DNA of 12,399 bases. It comes from Thermoleophilia bacterium (GTDB lineage Bacteria > Actinomycetota > Thermoleophilia > Gaiellales > Gaiellaceae). The translations under genes were made by a program, and so were the position numbers. The notes beneath the pieces were generated by a model. The model was not told where the DNA came from, made no database searches, and saw only the letters and a list, made by a program, of their open reading frames with translations. The stretch covers positions 1 to 12,399 of the forward strand of contig JAICVP010000034.1 of assembly GCA_025935275.1 (NCBI GenBank). The letters run 5' to 3'. Positions 7,516-12,399 of the stretch are shown in pieces. Positions within the stretch are counted from its first letter, which is position 1. Each line of letters begins with the position of its first letter.

Positions 7516-8370
7516 CTAGCCGTAGCGGAAGAAGCCTTCGCCGGTCTTGCGTCCGAGTTTGCCGCCCGCCTGCATCTCGATCAGCCGCGCGGGTGGAAGC
7601 ATGCGCTCCTCGCCGAGTGCCTCGAAGAGCGCTTCGGAGGCGTGGACGTGGACGTCCACCCCGATGAGGTCGATGAGCGCGCACGGCCCGATCGGCCAGT
7701 TCACGCCCGCGGTCATGGCCGTGTCGAGATCCTCGGGCGAGACCGACGCCTCGTCGAGTACGCGCACGCAGTCGTTCAGGAGCGGGATGAGGATGCGGTT
7801 GACGACGAAGCCCGGCGTGTCGCCGCAGCGGATCGGCCTCTTGCCGATCCGCTCGGCGAACGCGAACGCCGCTGTGACCGCTTCCTCCGAGGAAGCTTCG
7901 GCCTGGACGATCTCGACCAGCGGGAGCACCGGTGCCGGGTTGAAGAAATGCATGCCGACGACGCGCTCGGGCCGCTCAGCCGCGGCGGCGATCTCCCCCA
8001 CGGGCAGCGCAGAGGTGTTCGTCGCGAGGATCGCCGAAGGGAGGAGCCGGTCGAGCTCCGCGAAGAGCTCCCGCTTCGCGTCGAGCTCCTCGACGACCGC
8101 CTCGATCACGAGGTCGCAGCCCGCCAGATCCGCGAGCTCCGTGGTCGTGGTCAGCCGCCCGAGAGCGGTGTCCCGCTCGCCCGCCGTCAGCCGGCCCTTC
8201 TCCACGCCGCGCCCCAGGTAGTGCGCGATGCGCTCCCGGGCCCGCTCGCCGAGCTCGTCGGTCACCTCGCGCCCGACGGTCTCGACGCCCGCCTGAATGC
8301 AGACCTGCGCGATGCCGGCGCCCATCGTCCCGAGCCCGACCACGCCGACCCGCTGAATCTCGGTCGCCAC
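7516..8370 (-). CDS. hbd: 3-hydroxyacyl-CoA (3-hydroxybutyryl-CoA) dehydrogenase
   Basis: A soluble enzyme that interconverts 3-hydroxyacyl-CoA and 3-ketoacyl-CoA with NAD(P), used in fatty-acid oxidation or short-chain C4 metabolism. The 284-residue length matches the monofunctional HBDH family. The Rossmann loop GLGTMG lies at 12-17, with acidic E36 after the second strand suiting NAD. Active-site residues are visible: S120 (NTSALP), H141 with FFNP, E153 (LVEIV) and N191 (DTPGFVVNRI). The C-terminal dimer domain ends GKLGRKTGEGFFRY. The frame extends to a GTG at 8400, but the Rossmann strand begins normally from the GTG at 8370, which has TACGCT seven bases upstream, consistent with a leaderless transcript. 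Divergent from the aldehyde dehydrogenase. Chain-length specificity is not decidable, so the symbol is family-level. Confidence 0.93.
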   Translation of the reverse strand: MATEIQRVGVVGLGTMGAGIAQVCIQAGVETVGREVTDELGERARERIAHYLGRGVEKGRLTAGERDTALGRLTTTTELADLAGCDLVIEAVVEELDAKRELFAELDRLLPSAILATNTSALPVGEIAAAAERPERVVGMHFFNPAPVLPLVEIVQAEASSEEAVTAAFAFAERIGKRPIRCGDTPGFVVNRILIPLLNDCVRVLDEASVSPEDLDTAMTAGVNWPIGPCALIDLIGVDVHVHASEALFEALGEERMLPPARLIEMQAGGKLGRKTGEGFFRYG

Positions 8371-8377
8371 GGGCGGC

Positions 8378-8383
8378 AGCGTA
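8378..8383 (-). promoter_or_regulatory. Candidate -10 box of a leaderless dehydrogenase transcript
   Basis: TACGCT (TANNNT) on the minus strand sits seven bases before the GTG at 8370. No Shine-Dalgarno sequence is present, so transcription starting at or beside the GTG would explain translation. The whole divergent spacer is only 32 nt. Confidence 0.45.
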
Positions 8384-8402
8384 ATGGTTGAATAGATCAC
8401 CT

Positions 8403-9830
8403 ATGGCTGTGACCGTTCAGGAGCGGAAGCTCCTCCTCGACGGCGAATGGATCGACACGGGCGAGTGGCAGGACGTCGACTCGCCTTACTCGGGCGAGAC
8501 CGTGGCGCGCGTCGCGCGGGCCGGCGCCGAGCACGCGCGCAAGGCGCTCGATGCGGCGGAGCGTGCGATGAGCTCGCCGCTGCCTGCGCACGAGCGCGCC
8601 GCGATCCTCGACCGGGTCGCGGCCCTCCTCAAGGAGCGGCACGACGAGGTCGCGCGGACGATCTCCGCCGAGGCCGGGAAGCCGATGAAGGCGGCCCGGG
8701 TCGAGGCCGAGCGTGCGGTCTCCACCTACACGATGGCGGCCGTCGAGGCACGCCGGCTCTCGGGCGAAGTCGTCCCGATGGACGCCTCCGCGGCGGGCGT
8801 CGGGAAGGTCGCCTACACGATGCGCATCCCGATCGGGATTGTCGGCGCCATCACCCCCTTCAACTTCCCGTTGAACCTCGTCGCCCACAAGGTCGCGCCC
8901 GCGCTCGCCGCAGGGTGCGCCGTAGTGCTCAAGCCCGCCGGCCAGACTCCGCTCTCCGCGCTCCTGCTCGGCGAGCTCGAAACCGAGGCCGGCCTGCCGC
9001 CCGGCTGGCTCAACGTCCTCGTCGGACCCTCCGCCGAGATCGGAGACGTGATCGTCGAGGACGAGCGCGTGAAGCTCATCACCTTCACCGGCTCCTCCGG
9101 GGTCGGCTGGAAGATCCGCGAGCGCGCGGCGAAGAAGCGGGTGAATCTCGAGCTCGGCAACGCGACACCGGTGGTCGTCGAGGCCGACGCGGACATCGAG
9201 GAGGCGGCCACGAAGCTGGCCGCGAACGCCTTCTCCTTCGCCGGGCAGAGCTGCATCTCCGTGCAGCGGATCTACGTCCAGAGCGACGCCTACGAAGACT
9301 TCGTCTCTCGCTTCATCCCCAAGGTCCAGGCGCTCAAGGTCGGCGACCCGGGCGAGGAGGACACCGACGTGGGCCCCGTGATCGACGAGGACGCGCGCGA
9401 CCGGATCGTCTCGTGGGTCGAAGAAGCCAAGTCGGCCGGCGCCACGGTGCTGACGGGCGGAGAGGTCGTCGACGGCCTCGTGCAACCGACCGTCCTCGCC
9501 GACGTGAAGCCCGACATGAAGGTCTCCTGCCAGGAGGTCTTCGGACCGCTCTGCACGGTCTCTGCCTACGACTCCGCGGAGGAGGCGTTCGAGCTCGCGA
9601 ATGCCACTGAGTACGGCCTCCAGGCCGGGATCTTCACAGCCAACGTGAAGACCGCACTCGCTGCGGCCGCCGCACTGGACTTCGGCGGGATCACGGTGAA
9701 CGAGGCGCCGACCTTCCGCGCCGACCAGATGCCCTACGGAGGCGTCAAGGAGTCGGGCAACACGAAGGAAGGCCCGCACTACGCCGTGCGGGAGATGACC
9801 GAAGAACGACTCGTCGTTCTCGCGCTCTAA
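8403..9830 (+). CDS. NAD(P)-dependent aldehyde dehydrogenase family protein
   Basis: Oxidises an aldehyde to its acid through a thiohemiacetal on the catalytic cysteine. The 475-residue protein has all family landmarks: TPFNFP with oxyanion N154, LKPAG with cofactor lysine K177, FTGSSGVG (228-235), the general base E250 in LELGNATP, the nucleophile C284 in GQSCISVQR, and E378 in QEVFGP. The order and length resemble the lactaldehyde/glyceraldehyde-type soluble ALDHs, but the substrate cannot be read from sequence. The ATG at 8403 starts MAVTVQERKLLLDGEW, a normal ALDH beginning; a TTG 15 nt upstream is in frame. No ribosome site is visible, so a leaderless or very short leader is possible. 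It is divergent from the hydroxyacyl-CoA dehydrogenase, and the two may share regulation and an acyl/aldehyde pathway (inference). Confidence 0.95.
   Translation: MAVTVQERKLLLDGEWIDTGEWQDVDSPYSGETVARVARAGAEHARKALDAAERAMSSPLPAHERAAILDRVAALLKERHDEVARTISAEAGKPMKAARVEAERAVSTYTMAAVEARRLSGEVVPMDASAAGVGKVAYTMRIPIGIVGAITPFNFPLNLVAHKVAPALAAGCAVVLKPAGQTPLSALLLGELETEAGLPPGWLNVLVGPSAEIGDVIVEDERVKLITFTGSSGVGWKIRERAAKKRVNLELGNATPVVVEADADIEEAATKLAANAFSFAGQSCISVQRIYVQSDAYEDFVSRFIPKVQALKVGDPGEEDTDVGPVIDEDARDRIVSWVEEAKSAGATVLTGGEVVDGLVQPTVLADVKPDMKVSCQEVFGPLCTVSAYDSAEEAFELANATEYGLQAGIFTANVKTALAAAAALDFGGITVNEAPTFRADQMPYGGVKESGNTKEGPHYAVREMTEERLVVLAL
9803..9820. terminator. Weak hairpin at the 3' end of the aldehyde dehydrogenase
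   Basis: AGAACGA and TCGTTCT form a perfect 7-bp stem with a four-base loop (CTCG) inside the last codons. There is no T tract after it, so an attenuator, an RNA-end structure or chance are all possible. Confidence 0.25.
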
Positions 9831-9857
9831 GCAGTCGAACTCGTCGGTCGCGGGCGT

Positions 9858-9863
9858 TACACT
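9858..9863 (+). promoter_or_regulatory. Candidate -10 box of the double zinc-ribbon gene
   Basis: TACACT fits TANNNT and ends nine bases before the ATG at 9873. There is no Shine-Dalgarno sequence in this gap, which suggests a leaderless or 1-3-nt leader transcript. A -35 is not obvious (GTCGAAC at best). Confidence 0.45.
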
Positions 9864-9872
9864 CGCAGCCAG

Positions 9873-10445
9873 ATGCCCTGGGTCCGAAGACCTCGCCGCG
9901 GCCCGCAGATCGAGCCCGGCGTCGCAGAGCCGCCCCCTCCGCCTACCCCCGAATGGCCGGACGGAGTCAGTCCGCTCCCGCCACCCGGCCGGATGCGGCG
10001 CGAACGGCGCTGGCTCGCCGGCAGGCGGGAGAGGGAGATACGGGATGTCGGCGGCCTGACCGTCGAGATGGTGAGGCGAGACCGCTTCCGCCCGGAGCTC
10101 CTGGTCGAGCGCGCCGGCGACGTCCTGGCGATCGAAGAGCGGATGCTGGAGCTCGACGGCCTCATGATCGCCGCGAGCGCGGTGCCGCGCGGCACGCGCG
10201 CCGTGCAGCTCTGCGTGTGCGGCGCGCCGCTCCTCCCGGGCGGGCACTTCTGCTCGCACTGCGGGCGTCCCGCCACGGGCACGAAGGCTCTGTCGACCTG
10301 CTCGCATTGCGGAGGGCCGCTCCCAGCGGACACGAATTTCTGCCCGGCCTGCGGCCATTCCGTCGCGGCGGACGAGTTCCCCTCGCAGGCCGAAGATCTC
10401 GACCAGACGCTGATCCGCCGCTGGTCGACCGGCGAGGAGGACTAA
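9873..10445 (+). CDS. Double zinc-ribbon protein with proline-rich N-terminus
   Basis: A 190-residue cytosolic protein. Residues 1-40 are basic and proline-rich (PPPPPTP, PLPPP). Residues 55-105 form a helical segment (IRDVGGLTVEMVRRDRFRPELLVERAGD and on to ELDGLM), which I associate with actinobacterial zinc-ribbon proteins but cannot name. Two zinc ribbons follow: C114-x-C116 with C127-x2-C130, then C143-x2-C146 with C157-x2-C160. The first knuckle is CxC instead of CxxC. Such double ribbons usually act as protein or nucleic-acid interaction modules; no enzyme domain is present. The 42-nt gap after the aldehyde dehydrogenase holds a promoter-like TACACT. The stop lies one base before the next gene's GTG, so the two products are probably made together and may bind each other. 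Confidence 0.82.
   Translation: MPWVRRPRRGPQIEPGVAEPPPPPTPEWPDGVSPLPPPGRMRRERRWLAGRREREIRDVGGLTVEMVRRDRFRPELLVERAGDVLAIEERMLELDGLMIAASAVPRGTRAVQLCVCGAPLLPGGHFCSHCGRPATGTKALSTCSHCGGPLPADTNFCPACGHSVAADEFPSQAEDLDQTLIRRWSTGEED
10434..10440 (+). promoter_or_regulatory. Shine-Dalgarno site of the SPOR-domain gene
   Basis: GAGGAGG, six bases before the GTG at 10447, overlaps the final codons of the double zinc-ribbon gene. It decides the GTG start and indicates translational coupling. Confidence 0.8.
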
Positions 10446-10446
10446 C

Positions 10447-11202
10447 GTGGTCGAGCCTCCGCCTCCTCCACCGCCCCCGGAGGCGGCGCCTCCTCCCCCG
10501 CCTCCCGAACCGGGTCGCTGTCCGAACTGCGGCGCCCCGCACGACGTCTACCAGGAGTACTGCCTCGAGTGCGGACGCCGCCTGCCCGGCGCGTTCGTGG
10601 GCGGCCGCTACGCCGAGGTCTGGCGCCGCGACTCGCCGGTCTGGCTGTGGGCAGCTCTGGCAGCGCTCCTGCTCGTCGCCCTCATCTCGGGAGCCGTCGT
10701 CGCGCTCGCCGCGACCGACGACGAGAAGTCGAGCGAGCCGGCGACGTCGATCCCGGTCGTCTCGACGAGCCCGGGTACGACGGACACGGTCGGCGTCGTG
10801 ACGCAGCCGCCGACGATCACGATCAATCCCCCGACGACGACCACCGCCACCTCGTCGACGACCACGTTCTCGACCACGACGATCGGCACCACCACCTTCG
10901 GCACGACGACCACGGGCTCCAACGTCACCTGGCCGCCGAGCAAGGATGGATTCACGGTCGTGCTCAAGTCGGTCCCGACGAGCAAGGGCCGCTCCCAGGC
11001 CGAGTCCGCGGCGAACAAGGCGCGCACCAACGGGCTCTCCCAGGTCGGGATCCTCAACTCCTCGGACTTCTCGAGCATGAACCCGGGCTACTACGTCACG
11101 TTCACCGGGATCTACGACACGGAGTCCCAGGCGAACGCCGCCCTTCCCAACGCCCGGTCGAAAGGCTTCCCCACGGCGTACGTGCGCGAAGTCTCGAACT
11201 GA
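10447..11202 (+). CDS. Zinc-ribbon / membrane / SPOR-domain protein
   Basis: A 251-residue single-span envelope protein. Order: polyproline N-terminus (4-22), one cytosolic zinc ribbon (C25, C28, C39, C42 in CPNCGAPHDVYQEYCLEC), TM helix (about 66-88), an extracytoplasmic Thr/Ser/Pro-rich linker (about 96-165, with TTT blocks), and a C-terminal SPOR-like domain (about 168-248) with the repeat-type pattern FTVVLKSVPTSKGRSQAESAANKA, VGILNSSDF, GYYVTFTGIYDTESQANAAL and AYVREVS. SPOR domains bind septal peptidoglycan with denuded glycan strands, so a role at the division site or cell wall is likely (known for the family). The zinc ribbon before the TM helix puts a metal site in the cytosol. The Thr-rich linker could be O-mannosylated (inference). 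No catalytic domain is present. The GTG start has a strong ribosome site. Confidence 0.85.
   Translation: MVEPPPPPPPPEAAPPPPPPEPGRCPNCGAPHDVYQEYCLECGRRLPGAFVGGRYAEVWRRDSPVWLWAALAALLLVALISGAVVALAATDDEKSSEPATSIPVVSTSPGTTDTVGVVTQPPTITINPPTTTTATSSTTTFSTTTIGTTTFGTTTTGSNVTWPPSKDGFTVVLKSVPTSKGRSQAESAANKARTNGLSQVGILNSSDFSSMNPGYYVTFTGIYDTESQANAALPNARSKGFPTAYVREVSN
10858..10917 (+). repeat. Thr-rich imperfect repeat in the SPOR-protein linker
   Basis: These 20 codons encode four imperfect repeats of Thr-Thr-Thr followed by Phe-Ser, Ile-Gly, Phe-Gly or Thr-Gly. The ACG/ACC alternation in the DNA suggests slippage-prone expansion. It lies between the membrane helix and the SPOR domain. Confidence 0.7.
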
Positions 11203-11208
11203 GCGCGC

Positions 11209-11246
11209 GAAGTTTGTAACAGGGTGAACCGGGAAGTTTGTAACAG
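11209..11246 (+). repeat. Two exact 14-bp direct repeats, 24 bp apart
   Basis: GAAGTTTGTAACAG occurs at 11209-11222 and again at 11233-11246, with a ten-base spacer. It starts seven bases after the SPOR-gene stop. The second copy contains TTGTAA, 18 bp upstream of TAGGAT (11262-11267), a plausible -35/-10 pair, so the repeats may be an operator or tandem promoter elements (inference). Confidence 0.6.
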
Positions 11247-11267
11247 CCTCTAGGGCCGCGTTAGGAT
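11238..11267 (+). promoter_or_regulatory. Candidate promoter TTGTAA-N18-TAGGAT
   Basis: TTGTAA (11238-11243) and TAGGAT (11262-11267) are spaced 18 bp and lie upstream of the Cys3His gene at 11384. The leader would be over 100 nt and would hold the inverted repeat at 11278-11304. Confidence 0.35.
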
Positions 11268-11277
11268 GCCCGACCGG

Positions 11278-11304
11278 CGCAGATTTCGACCCACTTAATC
11301 TGCG
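11278..11304. other. 8-bp inverted repeat in the non-coding region
   Basis: CGCAGATT and AATCTGCG form a perfect stem with an 11-base loop. A GTTAAC palindrome follows at once, then a run of five T at 11325-11329, too far away for a standard terminator. It could be an operator, a leader RNA structure or a terminator of the SPOR gene. Confidence 0.4.
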
Positions 11305-11383
11305 GTTAACAGAAATTTGCAGGCTTTTTGGATGGCGGCTAGGTAAGCTCGACAGCGAGGAAGAGGACGACTCCCCGGCGCGT

Positions 11384-11800
11384 ATGTATCAATACTCGAG
11401 AGCCATTTATCGCAGCATCAAGGACCTGATCGACCCGTACGTCGGCGTCGACAAGCAGCTCGAGTACCGCCGCGACGTACTCGCCGCGTGCGAGGACTGC
11501 GTCGAGCGGCTCGCGAAGGATCCGCGCTACTTCTCCAATCCGGACAAGACGCTCTTCCAGGACATCCGGCGCTACTTCCCCATCACGCAGCAGGCGCAGG
11601 TCGCCTGGGCCGTGAGCGAGGGGATCGGCGCCGCGGTCGACTTCATCGAGGCGCAGATCGAGGCCGGCGCGTTCGACGGCGGGGTCGCCCGCTGCCGCGC
11701 GACCACGCGCAAGGGCAAGCCGTGCCAGCGCACGCCGCTCCCCGAGCGCGAGTACTGCCCCTCGCACCAGCACCTCGAAGCCACTCCCGCGGCCGCCTGA
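11384..11800 (+). CDS. Conserved-looking small protein with C-terminal Cys3His zinc motif
   Basis: A 138-residue protein I cannot name. The N-terminal part (1-95) is aromatic- and charge-rich and helical (MYQYSRAIYRSIKDLIDPY, YRRDVLAACEDCVERLAKDPRYF, LFQDIRRYFPITQQAQVAWAV), with a C36-x2-C39 pair. The C-terminal part carries C104-x9-C114-x10-C125-x2-H128 in a basic context (RCRATTRKGKPCQRTPL...YCPSHQH). This layout looks like a small zinc-binding module found at the ends of bacterial proteins. No membrane span or signal peptide is present. Start: ATG at 11384; no other ATG, GTG or TTG fits just upstream, and no good ribosome site is present (only AGGA about 16 bases away). It ends one base before the stop of convergent dinB. 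Confidence 0.78.
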   Translation: MYQYSRAIYRSIKDLIDPYVGVDKQLEYRRDVLAACEDCVERLAKDPRYFSNPDKTLFQDIRRYFPITQQAQVAWAVSEGIGAAVDFIEAQIEAGAFDGGVARCRATTRKGKPCQRTPLPEREYCPSHQHLEATPAAA

Positions 11801-11801
11801 G

Positions 11802-12399
11802 CTAGCCCAGCACGAGCTGCTGGTGCGCCTCGAGGTTGGAGACGCTCACGCCGACGAGCCGTAGCGCTCCCGGCCGGTCTGCCAGCGCCCGGTCGAGGAG
11901 CGCGCACGCGAGCTCGCCGATCCGCTCGGCGTCCGCGAACCCGTGTGGCGCGGTGGTCGAGCGGCTGCGGATGGAGAAGTCCGGGTAGCGCACCTTGGTC
12001 GTGACCGTGCGCGCGACCTGGCCGCCGCGCTCGAGGTGATCGGCGACCGACTCGGCCATCCTCCGGAGCTCTGCGTGGAGCTGCGCGCGGTCGGAGACAT
12101 CGCGTTCGAACGTCTCCTCATGGCCGATCGAAATCGAGTCGCTTTCGAGCTCGAGCGGCCTCGGGTCGATGCCACGGGCGCGGTCGCGGAGCAGGCGTCC
12201 GACCTTTCCGGGCAGGAGCCGCGCCGGGTCGGCGTCCGCAAGAGCGGCCAGCCCGCCGATGGTGTCGATCCCGGCCCTGAGCAGGCGCTCCTCGGCGCGC
12301 GGGCCAACCCCGGGCAGGAGCCGCACAGCGAACGGCGCGAGAAAGGATGCCTCCCGGCCGGGGCGGACGATCGTGATCCCGCCCGGCTTGCGCCGGTCG
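11802..12399 (-). CDS. dinB: DNA polymerase IV, C-terminal half (5' end off window)
   Basis: A Y-family translesion polymerase. The 198 visible residues begin with the end of the palm (KPGGITIVRPGREASFLAPF), then the thumb helix-hairpin-helix (LLPGVGPRAEERLLRAGIDTIGGLAAL), the linker (RARGIDPRPLELE), and the little-finger domain (SISIGHEETFERDVSDRAQL, RTVTTKVRYPDFSIRSRSTT, LRLVGVSVSNL). The C-terminus QQLVLG resembles a beta-clamp binding peptide. The catalytic aspartates lie beyond the window, so activity cannot be judged. A GTG at 12326 is in frame but internal: the protein reads on without a stop to the window edge. Confidence 0.95.
   Translation of the reverse strand, partial: DRRKPGGITIVRPGREASFLAPFAVRLLPGVGPRAEERLLRAGIDTIGGLAALADADPARLLPGKVGRLLRDRARGIDPRPLELESDSISIGHEETFERDVSDRAQLHAELRRMAESVADHLERGGQVARTVTTKVRYPDFSIRSRSTTAPHGFADAERIGELACALLDRALADRPGALRLVGVSVSNLEAHQQLVLG

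Noticed and set aside
7243..8391. A 382-codon open frame on the plus strand
   Set aside because: Antisense to the 3-hydroxyacyl-CoA dehydrogenase, which has all active-site residues.
8397..10358. A 653-codon open frame on the minus strand
   Set aside because: It is antisense to the aldehyde dehydrogenase and double zinc-ribbon genes, both with clear motifs. Its product is Arg/Gly/Asp-rich with no domain, as expected for an antisense frame in high-GC DNA.

Overview
The window is high-GC bacterial DNA with dense, tightly packed genes, frequent GTG starts and strongly GC-biased third codon positions. Actinobacterial-type proteins, several small zinc-ribbon proteins and TANNNT-type leaderless promoters suggest an actinobacterium. 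The class Thermoleophilia (Gaiellales/Solirubrobacterales-like) is my best guess; this is inference from protein style, not a database result.

Layout, left to right. (1) 1-3752, minus strand: a housekeeping operon in the classical order queA-tgt-yajC-secD. It combines two late enzymes of queuosine tRNA modification with Sec translocon accessory subunits. secD runs off the left edge, and secF probably follows. (2) 3781-4263, plus: a small coiled-coil protein, divergent from queA. (3) 4260-6886, minus: a secreted four-cysteine protein of unknown function, then an OmpR/PhoB-type response regulator and a membrane histidine kinase. (4) 7016-7483: two small genes, one plus (85 aa, unknown) and one minus (68 aa, two CxxC knuckles). 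(5) 7516-9830: a 3-hydroxyacyl-CoA dehydrogenase (minus) and an aldehyde dehydrogenase (plus), divergent from a 32-nt spacer. (6) 9873-11202, plus: a translationally coupled pair. The first is a double zinc-ribbon protein. The second has a cytosolic zinc ribbon, one membrane span, a threonine-rich linker and an extracytoplasmic SPOR domain. (7) 11203-11383: the longest non-coding stretch (181 nt), with an exact 14-bp direct repeat at 24-bp spacing and an inverted repeat. (8) 11384-11800, plus: an unusual small protein with a C-terminal Cys3His motif. (9) 11802-12399, minus: the C-terminal half of DNA polymerase IV (dinB), cut by the right edge.

I see no mobile element, CRISPR array, rRNA or tRNA. 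The most original material is the zinc-ribbon/SPOR pair, the cluster of small zinc-motif proteins around it, the 11.2-kb repeat region, and the orphan secreted protein linked to the two-component system.
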